Below the pieces are notes generated by a model, which was not told where the DNA came from, searched no databases, and was given only the letters and a program-made list of their open reading frames with translations. From DAOQTX01 sp035340715 (GTDB lineage: Bacteria > Bacteroidota > Bacteroidia > AKYH767-A > OLB10): a DNA stretch of 48,927 nucleotides. This document shows, in pieces, positions 8,751 to 17,802 of the stretch. The translations under genes were made by a program, and so were the position numbers. The stretch is taken from positions 1 to 48,927 of the forward strand of contig DAOQTX010000013.1 of NCBI GenBank assembly GCA_035340715.1, read 5' to 3'. Positions within the stretch are counted from its first letter, which is position 1. Each line of letters starts with the position of its first letter.

Positions 8751-9857
8751 ATGGTAAAAGGCTTTACATATCATCTTTTGATTTTAAGTAGTCTGTTGCT
8801 GACATTTTCGGCCAATGCTTTGCCTACTCCGGTATTGTTGAAATTGAACCGAGCGGTGCAGGTGGACACAACCGGTTGTAATTATGTGGAGCAACTATCG
8901 GAATTACTATATGATGAGATTGTAAGCGGACGAGTAAAACTATGGGATAGTCCTGAAATGGATATCCAAATAACGGGAGATGCCTTACAAAGTATTGAAC
9001 GAGCTACACGAACATCTTTTTCTAAAAGCGAATTCGTATTCATCTATGAGTTGTGGGAAAGTAATCGAGATCAATTGACTTCAGAAACTTTAGGAATGAG
9101 ATTCAGCAGTTTAAATGAGGATAACAAAATGATTGAATATGGTTTTGTGGAATATAAATCCATTCGTGAACTTATGTATCGAACGCGTTTAAAGACCAAT
9201 GCAAATGGTGATTTTGAAGCGACTTTTGCCTATTACTTAAATGCAAAGCTGTTCAACTTTTCTTTGGTTCAATTCGGTTCTACCATTGTAAAATCTTTTG
9301 AAGAATCTTCTGGTATATTAAACAACTTCTGCACCAACAAACGTTTCAACCGAAACGATTTGTTTTATGACGATCCGGTAAAGCAAATTATTTATGTGAT
9401 CGATCGCAAGAGTATTGGGCAGGATGAATTAAGTGGCAACACGAAATTGATTTTGGAATCATTTGAGCAATTTTTTAACAACAACAAAGAACTGTTTTAT
9501 AATCTCGGAGGAGAGCAAATACAAAGTCATTTCAATAAAAAGAAATTGCAGATCAATCGGATTGAAGTTTCTGAATTGTGGACTCGTAAGGAAAATCGGA
9601 TTCAATACGACTTACGCTCCATCACCATCTACTTTGATGACATTGCGTTGAACACCATTCCCGTAAGAGATTTTATGAAAATGGATTTGTTAATAAACAG
9701 CGAAGCAGCAATGGAGGTTTTTAAAGCAAAACAATTCAATTTTGTAATCAAACAAATAAACAGTCAGACCATTGAAGCACGTCATGCCTATTTGTATTTA
9801 AAAGCATTGAACACGTACAACTGGAGCCGACTGTCGGAATATGTAGATAATTATTAA
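8751..9857 (+). CDS. Secreted protein of unknown function
   Basis: Not recognised. The 368-residue product starts with a signal peptide (hydrophobic residues about 7-22, likely cleavage after SANA). The mature part is mixed alpha/beta with many aromatic and charged residues and few cysteines; no catalytic motif or repeat is evident. An ATG at 8741 is out of frame, so 8751 is the start. A TTTACTTTG box ends at 8739, giving a very short leader. It sits 10 bases before a phosphohexomutase gene, so the four genes to 13201 are probably one transcript. Confidence 0.8.
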   Translation: MVKGFTYHLLILSSLLLTFSANALPTPVLLKLNRAVQVDTTGCNYVEQLSELLYDEIVSGRVKLWDSPEMDIQITGDALQSIERATRTSFSKSEFVFIYELWESNRDQLTSETLGMRFSSLNEDNKMIEYGFVEYKSIRELMYRTRLKTNANGDFEATFAYYLNAKLFNFSLVQFGSTIVKSFEESSGILNNFCTNKRFNRNDLFYDDPVKQIIYVIDRKSIGQDELSGNTKLILESFEQFFNNNKELFYNLGGEQIQSHFNKKKLQINRIEVSELWTRKENRIQYDLRSITIYFDDIALNTIPVRDFMKMDLLINSEAAMEVFKAKQFNFVIKQINSQTIEARHAYLYLKALNTYNWSRLSEYVDNY

Positions 9858-9867
9858 TAGATATAAA

Positions 9868-11277
9868 ATGCCTGCACAAATTAAATTTGGAACCGATGGT
9901 TGGAGAGCGATTATTGCCAAAGATTTTACGGTTGAAAATGTACTTAGAGTAACCGAAGCAACCGCAAAATGGTTGTTGTCAAAAGAAAAAAAACCCAGCA
10001 TTTGTTTGGGACACGATTGTAGATTTGCCGGAGAGATGTTCGCTGAATCTGCTGCTAAAGTCTTATGCAAACATGGAATAAAAACCTATTTAGCTAAGGG
10101 ATTTGTTTCCACTCCTATGATTTCATTAGGAACTCAACGATTGAATTGTCATGTGGGTATTATTATAACAGCCAGTCATAATCCCCCCAGCTATAACGGG
10201 TATAAATTAAAAGGGTCGTATGGCGGACCATTAATTCCTGCCCAAGTTACGGAAGTAGAAAATTTGATTGAAGATTTTTCCAGTACCGATATCGACTCAT
10301 TGAGTTTGGATGATTATGTAAAGCAAGGTTTGTTAGAATACGTTGATCTTGAGAAAATGTATATCGATCATGTTAAAGCGAATTTCGATTTAGCGGCCAT
10401 TCAAAAATCAGGACTTCGTTTGGCTTATGATGCCATGTATGGTGCCGGTCAAAATGTGATTCGAAAAATTTTACCCGATGCAGTTTTATTGCATTGCGAA
10501 GATAATCCGGGGTTTAAGGGTCAGGCGCCCGAACCGATACATAAGAACTTAACAGAGTTCAGTCAATTAATTAAAGAGAGTAAGAATATTGATAGTGGTT
10601 TGGTAACGGATGGTGATGCCGATCGAATCGGTTTCTACGATGGAGCAGGAAACTTTATTGACTCACATCATATTATCCTTTTGTTGATACACTATTTGGT
10701 AAAGTATAAAGGCATGAAAGGTAAAGTGGTCATTGCCTTTAGCACAACTCCTAGAGTGATAAAGTTGTGTAAGCATTACGGATTGGAAGTTGAAGTCGTA
10801 AAAATCGGATTTAAATATATATGTGAAATAATGCTCAACGAAGATGTATTGTTGGGTGGAGAAGAATCGGGTGGAATTGCCATCAAGGGTCATATTCCGG
10901 AACGGGATGGAATTTGGATGGGATTGGTGTTGTGGGAGTTTATGGCAAAATCAGGAAAAACATTGAACGAACTAATCAATGAAGTGTATGCCATTACCGG
11001 ATCTTTTGCATTTGAACGTTCCGATCTTCACATTAAAGAAGAGATAAAGCAGAAAGTCTTAAAAAACTGCAGCAGTGGAGCATATCAAGCTTTCGGTAAA
11101 TACAAAGTGTCTAGAGTGGAAGACATAGATGGATATAAATACTTTTTTGAGAACGGTGATTGGTTAATGATTCGCGCTTCAGGAACTGAACCGGTGCTTC
11201 GAACTTATGCTGAATCATCATCAAGAGAAGAAGCATTTTCAATTTTAAAAGCAGGCGAACAAACATTGACCAGTTAA
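9868..11277 (+). CDS. Phosphoglucomutase/phosphomannomutase family protein
   Basis: An alpha-D-phosphohexomutase that moves phosphate between C1 and C6 of a hexose, supplying sugar nucleotides or glycogen. FGTDGWRAI at residues 7-15, the phosphoserine loop TASHNP with Ser103, the magnesium loop DGDADR (Asp248, Asp250, Asp252), the sugar loop GEESGG and the C-terminal phosphate-binding RASGTEP are all present. Length 469 is normal. GTDGW rather than GTDGIRG argues against GlmM. Exact substrate unresolved. The next gene starts right after its stop. Confidence 0.92.
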   Translation: MPAQIKFGTDGWRAIIAKDFTVENVLRVTEATAKWLLSKEKKPSICLGHDCRFAGEMFAESAAKVLCKHGIKTYLAKGFVSTPMISLGTQRLNCHVGIIITASHNPPSYNGYKLKGSYGGPLIPAQVTEVENLIEDFSSTDIDSLSLDDYVKQGLLEYVDLEKMYIDHVKANFDLAAIQKSGLRLAYDAMYGAGQNVIRKILPDAVLLHCEDNPGFKGQAPEPIHKNLTEFSQLIKESKNIDSGLVTDGDADRIGFYDGAGNFIDSHHIILLLIHYLVKYKGMKGKVVIAFSTTPRVIKLCKHYGLEVEVVKIGFKYICEIMLNEDVLLGGEESGGIAIKGHIPERDGIWMGLVLWEFMAKSGKTLNELINEVYAITGSFAFERSDLHIKEEIKQKVLKNCSSGAYQAFGKYKVSRVEDIDGYKYFFENGDWLMIRASGTEPVLRTYAESSSREEAFSILKAGEQTLTS

Positions 11278-12222
11278 GTGCAAAAGAGATTTCTTCAATT
11301 CTGTCTTGTTGGTGCATTTGTACTTCAGTTTCTTTTTTACAGTACTTTACCGCTCTGTGCGCAATTGAGCAGAACACTCACACCATCTGATACTTTAAAT
11401 AATATCAGATTGAGTTCGGTTACTTTATTAGGCTCAGCGGCTTATGGCGCAAGCGTATATGGCATGTACACGCTCTGGTATTCTGGTTTTGGTCCCGAAC
11501 CTTTTCATTTCTTTAACGATAATGATGAGTGGCTTTATATGGATAAAGTTGGTCACTTATATTCCGCCTATGCACTTTCATCGAGAGGTATAGATGTGAT
11601 GCAATGGACCGGTATGGATCATAAGAAAGCAATTTTGATTGGTGGATTGTATGGTTACTTATATCAAACTTCCATTGAAGTGTTTGACGGGTTTTCTCCC
11701 GATTGGGGCTTTAGTTGGGGCGATATTGTTGCCAATACCATTGGAACCTCTTTAGCCATGTTTCAGGAATTACAATATGGGAAACAAAAGTTTTTAGTGA
11801 AATGGTCATTCCGTGAAACGGAGTTCGCAAAGTATAGACCAGAGCTTTTAGGTAAGAATTTTAATCAGCAGATGTTTAAAGACTACAATGGACAAAGTTA
11901 TTGGATATCCGTTCCGCTTCATGAGTTGTTCCATTCAGAGACTCGATTTCCTAAGTGGTTATGTATATCAGGTGGCATTGGGGCAGAAGGAATGTTAGGT
12001 GGTGTAGGCAATCCAGAAAAAAACGAAGAGGGTGAAGAACTTCCTCATTTTGAAAGAAGACAACAATATTATTTTTCGTTGGATATTGATTTAACTGCTA
12101 TTCCAACCCAATCGCGATTATTGAAAACAGTTTTCAATTTGGTGAATGTTTTGAAAGTTCCTATGCCAGCTTTGGAATACAACCGCACGGATCATTTTAA
12201 GTTTCACTCTTTATATTATTAG
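11278..12222 (+). CDS. DUF2279-family membrane-associated protein
   Basis: A 314-residue protein of unknown function. The start is GTG, directly after the TAA of the previous gene, and gives a signal peptide of about 28 residues ending near LCAQ. The DUF2279 hallmark DKVGHLYSAYALSSRG lies near residue 90, followed by glycine-rich, moderately hydrophobic segments and a loop (DWGFSWGDIVANTIG) typical of YfiM/DUF2279 proteins. Probably in the envelope. Overlap-free but contiguous with both neighbours. Confidence 0.8.
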   Translation: MQKRFLQFCLVGAFVLQFLFYSTLPLCAQLSRTLTPSDTLNNIRLSSVTLLGSAAYGASVYGMYTLWYSGFGPEPFHFFNDNDEWLYMDKVGHLYSAYALSSRGIDVMQWTGMDHKKAILIGGLYGYLYQTSIEVFDGFSPDWGFSWGDIVANTIGTSLAMFQELQYGKQKFLVKWSFRETEFAKYRPELLGKNFNQQMFKDYNGQSYWISVPLHELFHSETRFPKWLCISGGIGAEGMLGGVGNPEKNEEGEELPHFERRQQYYFSLDIDLTAIPTQSRLLKTVFNLVNVLKVPMPALEYNRTDHFKFHSLYY

Positions 12223-12226
12223 TGTT

Positions 12227-13201
12227 ATGAAGTTTAGAAAAGGAGATACAGTTTCGTTTAAAGATGAAAAGCAGAATGGTGTTGTAACTGCCGTTATGTA
12301 CGATAAAGTGATGGTGGAAACGACTGATGGATTTGAATTTGAAGTTATGGCGTCTGCCTTGATTTTATTAGAGCGAAAAAATCAAGAACAAGAGCCCCAA
12401 TCTCAGCTAGAGAAGAATGATACTTTGTTGAGTTCGTATAAAAACTATTTTAAAATAGAAGAAGGAAGTATTGCTTGGATTGCAATACCGAAAGAAGAAA
12501 GTCAGGTAAGTTCCGGGTCGGTAGAATTTCATATAGGCAATTTTAGCCCTTTCGAGTTACTGTTTACTGTGTATTCGAAAACAAAAGGAAAGAAGCTATT
12601 TAATAAATTAGTGAGCGGACAGACCAATGCCTATGCTGATGCTATCGTTGGTTCATTTTCTCGCAGAGAGTTGGAGGATATGGATTCCATTTACCTTCAA
12701 GTATTGCTGGCTCAGTCAATACAAGAGTCAGTTGCTCAACCCTTAATTAAAAATTTATCGCTCAACTTACCATCTATTGATCAAATGGATGCACAAGCTA
12801 GTGGCCGCTTTGCATTTCGCACCATTCAAACTATTTTTTCTTCGGCTAAGGAATTAACTATTGACCCATTTACGATTGGGCAAAACTCTGTAAAGGAGAA
12901 AGAGAAGGAGCAAAAGGAGTTGGGGAATGTACTTGATCTGCACATGGAAAGTTTGCTTAGTGATTCAAACGAACAAGTTGATCCGGACCAAAGTTTGATG
13001 TATCAAATGCATCGTTTCATAACCTTCTTTCAAAAAGCGTATGAGAAGAACCTATCTGAAATCACGGTGATTCATGGAGTAGGGGACGGAATTTTAAAAT
13101 CAAGGATTTACCGCTATGTAACCGAAAGTGGTATCGCCACCATAGAAGCCGCATCCATGCTTAAATATGGAGCAGGAGCAGCGCTAATAAAGTTTAATTG
13201 A
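12227..13201 (+). CDS. Smr-domain protein (DUF2027 family)
   Basis: A 324-residue cytosolic protein. An N-terminal small beta-barrel (residues 1-50, RKGDTVSFKDEKQNGVV) resembles the KOW-like start of DUF2027 proteins. A central DUF2027 part follows, then a C-terminal Smr (MutS2-related) domain from about residue 235: LDLHMESL and HGVGDGILKSRIYRYV. Smr domains bind or cut branched DNA or RNA; the role of this stand-alone version is unknown. Begins 4 bases after the DUF2279 gene. Its stop overlaps the trxB stop by 8 bases, tail to tail. Confidence 0.85.
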   Translation: MKFRKGDTVSFKDEKQNGVVTAVMYDKVMVETTDGFEFEVMASALILLERKNQEQEPQSQLEKNDTLLSSYKNYFKIEEGSIAWIAIPKEESQVSSGSVEFHIGNFSPFELLFTVYSKTKGKKLFNKLVSGQTNAYADAIVGSFSRRELEDMDSIYLQVLLAQSIQESVAQPLIKNLSLNLPSIDQMDAQASGRFAFRTIQTIFSSAKELTIDPFTIGQNSVKEKEKEQKELGNVLDLHMESLLSDSNEQVDPDQSLMYQMHRFITFFQKAYEKNLSEITVIHGVGDGILKSRIYRYVTESGIATIEAASMLKYGAGAALIKFN

Positions 13202-14150
13202 TAATTTCTGAATCAACTTCATTAGTTGCCAACCAACGTTCGGCATCTAAAGCTGCCATGCAACCACTACCGGCTGCGGTGACCGCTTGTCGGTAAATAT
13301 GATCTTGCACATCGCCACTTGCAAAAACTCCATCAACATTAGTTTTACTAGTACCGGGAATGGTTTTAATATATCCCTGTGCATCCATATCAATTAAGCC
13401 TTTAAATATGGCGGAGTTTGGTTCATGACCAATAGCAACAAAAAATCCGGTTATATCTAATGTTCTGGTTTCATTAGTAAGATTGTTTTTTACGATCACT
13501 CCATTTACCGTTTTGTCGCCAACTATTTCTACAGTCTCATGATTGTACAACAACTCAATGTTTTTTGTATTCTCCACGCGGTGTTGCATCGCCTTTGAAG
13601 CTCTCAAATGATCTTTGCGTACCAGCATGTAAACTTTCTTACACAATTTCGAAAGATAAGTGGCTTCTTCTGCAGCGGTATCACCACCGCCTACAATAGC
13701 TACTTCCTGATTTCGATAAAAATATCCGTCACATACGGCACAAGCTGAAACACCAAAGCCATTGAATTTTTTTTCAGACTCAATACCTAACCACTTAGCA
13801 GAAGCACCGGTAGCAATAATTACCGTTTCGGCTGTGATGGTATATTTTTCATCCACTTGAACGCTATAGGGATGAGAAGAAAAATCAACTTTGTTCACAT
13901 ATCCCCATCTGATATCAGCACCAAATCGTTCAGCTTGTTGTTTAAACTCTTCCATCATTTCGGGTCCTTGAACTCCTTTTGGATATCCGGGATAATTTTC
14001 AACTTCAGTAGTGATGGTTAATTGTCCTCCGGGCTGAAGGCCTTGTATCATTATTGGTTTTAAGTCTGCTCTGCCGGCATAGATAGCCGCTGTGTATCCC
14101 GCAGGACCTGAACCTATGATGAGGCATTTTGTATGATTATTCTGTTCCAT
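13194..14150 (-). CDS. trxB: Thioredoxin-disulfide reductase
   Basis: FAD enzyme that reduces thioredoxin with NADPH. An FAD-binding GxGxxG motif (IIGSGPAGYTAAIY) is near residue 11, the redox-active CAVC near residue 136, an NADPH-binding GGGDTAAEEA near 155, and the C-terminal FAD motif VFASGDVQD near 280. Length 318 is typical. A perfect TATCTTTG promoter box lies 17 bases before the ATG. Monocistronic, convergent with the Smr gene. Confidence 0.96.
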   Translation of the reverse strand: MEQNNHTKCLIIGSGPAGYTAAIYAGRADLKPIMIQGLQPGGQLTITTEVENYPGYPKGVQGPEMMEEFKQQAERFGADIRWGYVNKVDFSSHPYSVQVDEKYTITAETVIIATGASAKWLGIESEKKFNGFGVSACAVCDGYFYRNQEVAIVGGGDTAAEEATYLSKLCKKVYMLVRKDHLRASKAMQHRVENTKNIELLYNHETVEIVGDKTVNGVIVKNNLTNETRTLDITGFFVAIGHEPNSAIFKGLIDMDAQGYIKTIPGTSKTNVDGVFASGDVQDHIYRQAVTAAGSGCMAALDAERWLATNEVDSEIIN

Positions 14151-14166
14151 AAAATCTGATTGAAAG

Positions 14167-14174
14167 CAAAGATA
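14167..14174 (-). promoter_or_regulatory. -7 promoter box of trxB
   Basis: Minus-strand TATCTTTG, an exact TAnnTTTG match, 16 bases before the trxB ATG; predicted leader of about 10 bases. Confidence 0.7.
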
Positions 14175-14210
14175 AAAATTTTGAATTCCTGATGGATAAC
14201 AAGAATAACA

Positions 14211-15074
14211 TCATTTTGTTGCAATGATGGTATCAAAGGTTGGAGAATAGGCGCCCCAAATACCCAATCCGCCTTTTACATTTGTTTTGATGGTAGATGG
14301 TGAGCCAAAGAAATTTCCATTGTTTGATATTTGTGTTTCGGCTGTTCTCCAAAATTCGAAATGTTCACGATCCATCGTACAGAACTTTACAATGATGGTA
14401 TCGCCAACTTTAAAAAATCCTTCTTCTTCGTTCTTATCATCTTCGGCTTCAGAGTTTATAGATTTGCCTCTGTTGTAGCCAAAGTCGAAACTTTTTCCAT
14501 TAATAAATTTGTCTTCAAAAACAGAGCCTATGGGAGCAACAAAATCTTTGTCTTTGCCAATTCTCCTTGCCAACCATCGGTAGTTGTTACCTAAAGTGTC
14601 GGGGTCTGTTAAATGCCCCCATGCAAAACCAAGAGTGTCGGTAAATTCTTGCAATCGAAACCATACACTGTCCAAGGCAATTGGGGGAGGTATTGTGGTT
14701 CGAGCAGTTACTGTTTTCCCATCGGCAATAACAGTGAGATTATAAGTTCTGCCAATAGTTCCTATCATTCCATTGCTGACATAGATATAACCAATTCCCG
14801 GTAAGGCTTCTTTCATCGTATCTATTTTAACTCCATCATTCACAATAACAATGGCATTTTTTACTGTATATTTAAGCAACTCGTTCGTATCGAGAGGAGC
14901 AAAAAAAGCTGCATTGTAGGATAGAAAAACAGAAACCAATTTGCCCGGCTCTAAAATCCCTTCTACAACAATTCTTTGTTCCGGATTGGGCAGGTCAACC
15001 GTAATATCAGTTTCACACGATTGTATAAACATGGAACATATAATGAATGCGATGATATTTAATATGTGTTTCAT
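14211..15074 (-). CDS. DUF4249 outer-membrane lipoprotein
   Basis: A 287-residue lipoprotein (lipobox ending at Cys20, MFIQSC) of the DUF4249 family. It has a beta-rich N-domain (VDLPNPEQRIVVEGIL) and several immunoglobulin-like strands. Its ATG shares a base with the TAA of the TonB-dependent receptor gene upstream, so the two are translationally coupled. In Bacteroidota such pairs commonly work together at the outer membrane, with the lipoprotein as receptor partner. The substrate is unknown; no carbohydrate-active enzyme is nearby, so a polysaccharide-utilisation locus is not supported. Confidence 0.88.
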   Translation of the reverse strand: MKHILNIIAFIICSMFIQSCETDITVDLPNPEQRIVVEGILEPGKLVSVFLSYNAAFFAPLDTNELLKYTVKNAIVIVNDGVKIDTMKEALPGIGYIYVSNGMIGTIGRTYNLTVIADGKTVTARTTIPPPIALDSVWFRLQEFTDTLGFAWGHLTDPDTLGNNYRWLARRIGKDKDFVAPIGSVFEDKFINGKSFDFGYNRGKSINSEAEDDKNEEEGFFKVGDTIIVKFCTMDREHFEFWRTAETQISNNGNFFGSPSTIKTNVKGGLGIWGAYSPTFDTIIATK

Positions 15075-17461
15075 TAGAACTTAAAGTTATAGGTTACAGA
15101 AGGTAGAATGGGAAATAGCGAAACCTGTTTTGCTTTTAATTGTAAAGTTCCATCCGCTAAATTTCCTTCATCATCGAAATATATGAAGTAGGGATTTTTT
15201 CGACTGTAAACGTTAAAGACTGCAAAGGTCCAACTCGATTTAAACTTTCGTACATCTTTATTTTTGCTATCAATCGTAGCAGAAAAATCAAGGCGATGAT
15301 AGGCATCCATACGATAATCATTTCGTTTGCCATACTCATACAATAGCTCACCTCCTACAAAATATCTCGAAATGGGAACAGTGATTCCGTTACCGCTAGC
15401 ATAAACCCAGGTGAGTCCAAACGTCCATCTAGATTTTGGTTTTTGATATGACATGACTAATGATAAATCATGTCTGCGATCGTATCGGGCAAAAAATTCT
15501 TCGGCATTGTTCACCTCATCAAACTGTCGCTTGGTGTACGCAAGCGTATATCCAATCCAACCATTAAGTGCACCATATTTTTTCTTTACAAATAATTCAG
15601 CTCCATAACTCCATCCTTTACCAAAGGTTAAATTATTATCTGCGTTATCGTTTACATTGTCTTCAGGCAGTGCACCATCTTTGTATTCGATTTGATTTTT
15701 GAGAGTCTTATAATACAACTCTAATGAAGTTTCAAAAACATGATCCATAAAATCTCTAAAATATCCTGCGGCATATTGATTGCCAATTTGAGGCTTTACT
15801 ATACTCGAACTTGGAATCCAAACATCGGTGGGCAAGGAAATGGAAGAGAAAGAAGCTAAATGAGCATACTGAAAGGCTCTGGTAAATGATGCTTTTACCG
15901 ATGATTCAGTATTGATGGAATAACTGGCCGCAATTCTGGGTTCAACATTAAAATAATCGGATACCGTTTCTCCCTTAGAATAAACTATGGTATCGGTAAT
16001 CAGATTCTGATCATTCCGTAAGAACCGCTCAAAGGGTCCAACTTGTATAAAGGATGACATCCGTAATCCTCCGCTTAATTTTATTTTATCATTGATCTCA
16101 TATTCATCATTTACATAGACAGCAGTTTCGTGGGCAAATTGATTGATGGTTTTGCCGGTATCAAAATCCACATCACCCGAACTGGCTTCAGCAGTGCTGG
16201 GGGTAAACTTATGATAGATATACTGCAAGCCAAACTTCATGGTATGTTTGATGTTTGGGAAATAAGTGAAATCCGTTTTGACCGAATAATCACGTATGCC
16301 GGAAATAAAACGAAGATCAAATTCGGTTTGAGAGAATCCCAGTTCAAATTGATAATCGCTATAGATTAAAGTGGTGTTCAAGAATATATTGTCATTGAAA
16401 ATGTGATTCCAACGCAATGAAATGGTTGAATTTCCCCAGGGAATTTCCGCTTTGAATCCGTTGGATTGATTGGTGTATTTAAAAACGTCTCTACCGAAAT
16501 ATCCACTTAAAAACAATCGATCCTTATGTGAGAGGCTATAATTTAATTTGGCATTCAGGTCGTAAAAGTAGTAGCTGCTTCCAAAAGCATTATTGCTTTC
16601 TTTAATAAATGGTTTGCGCATAAAAAGATCAACAAAAGTTCTTCTTCCAGAAATAATAAATGAAGACTTTTCTTTTACGATTGGACCTTCAAAAGTAAAG
16701 CGAGAAGAAATAAGACCAATGCCACCGGTTCCATGATACGATTTGCTGTTTCCATCCTTCATGGTGATGTCGAGAACAGACGACAATCGTCCACCATAGT
16801 TGGCGGGGATTCCGCCTTTTGTAAGTGAGATATTCTTAATGGCATCGGAATTAAAGACAGAAAAAAATCCGAATAAGTGCGAAGCATTATATACCACTGC
16901 TTCGTCCAATAATATCAGGTTTTGATCAGGCCCTCCTCCGCGCACATAGAATCCGGTATTTCCTTCACCGGCCGATTGTACACCAGGTAATAATTGTATT
17001 GTTTTTAAAACATCTACTTCGCCCAGAAAAGCAGGAAGTGTTTTAATACTTTCCACTTCCATTTCATCTTTACTCATTTGAGTCGATTTCAATTTCTCCT
17101 CAGGGCGCTCACCAATAATGGTTACTTCCTCTCCAGTGATTGCAGTCGTTTCCATTTCAATATTGATTCGCAAATCGCTCTTTAGCTCAATCGATTTTTC
17201 AAAGGTTTTAAAACCTAAATAAGTAGTTACTAAAGTATACGAACCTTCATTTAATGTGATGCTATAAAATCCATACGCATTGGTAGAATTTCCTTTTAAT
17301 AATTCTTTGATATAAACATTCGCTCCAAACAAGGATTCACCTGAAGAAGCATCTTTAACGTAGCCACTAACAGTGTATTTTTTTTGAGCGTAGCTTTGAT
17401 TTGAAATCAGAAGAAAACTAAGAAGAAAAATAGTTGTAAGAATGGGAAATAGTTTTTGCAT
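15074..17461 (-). CDS. TonB-dependent outer-membrane receptor with carboxypeptidase-regulatory-like N-domain
   Basis: Imports a ligand across the outer membrane using TonB energy. A signal peptide ends near QSYAQ, a CarboxypepD_reg-like domain covers about 27-115 (VSGYVKDASSGESLFGANV), the plug about 120-240 (VDVLKTIQLLPGV, FYVRGGGPDQNLILLDEAVVY), and a 22-strand-type barrel the rest, ending in aromatic Phe (YNFKF) as expected for barrel insertion. Chosen start is the ATG at 17461, which gives MQKLFP and a clean signal; the frame opens 5 codons earlier. A perfect TAACTTTG promoter box lies 27 bases upstream. An eight-A run sits at the signal cleavage region. Confidence 0.93.
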   Translation of the reverse strand: MQKLFPILTTIFLLSFLLISNQSYAQKKYTVSGYVKDASSGESLFGANVYIKELLKGNSTNAYGFYSITLNEGSYTLVTTYLGFKTFEKSIELKSDLRINIEMETTAITGEEVTIIGERPEEKLKSTQMSKDEMEVESIKTLPAFLGEVDVLKTIQLLPGVQSAGEGNTGFYVRGGGPDQNLILLDEAVVYNASHLFGFFSVFNSDAIKNISLTKGGIPANYGGRLSSVLDITMKDGNSKSYHGTGGIGLISSRFTFEGPIVKEKSSFIISGRRTFVDLFMRKPFIKESNNAFGSSYYFYDLNAKLNYSLSHKDRLFLSGYFGRDVFKYTNQSNGFKAEIPWGNSTISLRWNHIFNDNIFLNTTLIYSDYQFELGFSQTEFDLRFISGIRDYSVKTDFTYFPNIKHTMKFGLQYIYHKFTPSTAEASSGDVDFDTGKTINQFAHETAVYVNDEYEINDKIKLSGGLRMSSFIQVGPFERFLRNDQNLITDTIVYSKGETVSDYFNVEPRIAASYSINTESSVKASFTRAFQYAHLASFSSISLPTDVWIPSSSIVKPQIGNQYAAGYFRDFMDHVFETSLELYYKTLKNQIEYKDGALPEDNVNDNADNNLTFGKGWSYGAELFVKKKYGALNGWIGYTLAYTKRQFDEVNNAEEFFARYDRRHDLSLVMSYQKPKSRWTFGLTWVYASGNGITVPISRYFVGGELLYEYGKRNDYRMDAYHRLDFSATIDSKNKDVRKFKSSWTFAVFNVYSRKNPYFIYFDDEGNLADGTLQLKAKQVSLFPILPSVTYNFKF

Positions 17462-17487
17462 AGAAATAAAAAACAATAGAATAAGGG

Positions 17488-17495
17488 CAAAGTTA
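17488..17495 (-). promoter_or_regulatory. -7 promoter box of the TonB-receptor/DUF4249 operon
   Basis: Minus-strand TAACTTTG, an exact TAnnTTTG match about 27 bases before the receptor ATG. Confidence 0.7.
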
Positions 17496-17580
17496 ACAAA
17501 CTCAAAGATGTGTTTAGTCGATATAAGTTGAATAGCGAAGAATTAATTTAGGGATTGGAATATAGTTTTTGAAAAAATAA

Positions 17581-17588
17581 TACTTTTG
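17581..17588 (+). promoter_or_regulatory. -7 promoter box upstream of tRNA-Pro
   Basis: TACTTTTG, an exact match to TAnnTTTG. A TTGG near 17555 may be the -33 element at slightly long spacing. Transcription should begin about 17593, some 73 bases before the tRNA. Confidence 0.7.
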
Positions 17589-17592
17589 CAAC

Positions 17593-17665
17593 CCTGTCGG
17601 GGTAGAAGTTCTCCACAGCATGCAGGTCCCTGAACAACCCTAGGAATTTATAAAAATATTTTGTT
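17593..17665 (+). other. Long leader upstream of tRNA-Pro
   Basis: About 73 bases between the predicted start of transcription and the tRNA. The first 50 are clearly richer in G and C than the flanks and can form small hairpins (ACCC/GGGT near 17591-17603; GUUC 17608-17611 with GAAC 17632-17635). The last 25 are AT-rich. No reading frame. It could be a processed tRNA leader, a separate small RNA, or the remains of a second tRNA; I recognise no known RNA family. Confidence 0.4.
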
Positions 17666-17739
17666 CGGGGTGTAGCGCAGCCCGGTAGCGCACTTGCATG
17701 GGGTGCAAGTGGTCGCTGGTTCAAATCCAGTCACCCCGA
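17666..17739 (+). tRNA. tRNA-Pro (anticodon GGG)
   Basis: The acceptor stem CGGGGTG (17666-17672) pairs with CACCCCG (17732-17738), with discriminator A at 17739. The anticodon stem CTTGC/GCAAG encloses the loop ATGGGGT, so positions 34-36 read GGG, decoding CCC and CCU. The D-loop contains AGCCCGGTAG and the T-arm GGTTCAAATCC. All four helices form. CCA is not encoded. A terminator follows directly. Confidence 0.97.
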
Positions 17740-17745
17740 CAGAAA

Positions 17746-17776
17746 AGAGTCCTGATTTTCAGGGCTCTTTGTTTTT
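17746..17776 (+). terminator. Rho-independent terminator of tRNA-Pro
   Basis: AGAGTCCTG and CAGGGCTCT form a 9-bp stem (one G-T pair) with loop ATTTT, followed by TTGTTTTT. It ends 27 bases before the ispE ATG. Confidence 0.88.
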
Positions 17777-17802
17777 CATAATAGTTTTTCTTGATTTGTG
17801 CT

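Noticed and set aside
14287..14594. Plus-strand open frames antisense to the DUF4249 and other genes
   Set aside because: They overlap a clearly coding gene on the other strand and have low-complexity translations with no start context.
17378..17385. Eight-A run (minus strand) in the TonB receptor signal region as a phase-variation tract
   Set aside because: Runs of eight A occur in several genes of this AT-rich genome (also near 7670), and the protein is in frame; unlike in dnaX, nothing indicates functional slippage.
14211..17461. Polysaccharide-utilisation locus
   Set aside because: The receptor is not SusC-like with a SusD neighbour, and no carbohydrate-active enzyme or hybrid sensor lies nearby.
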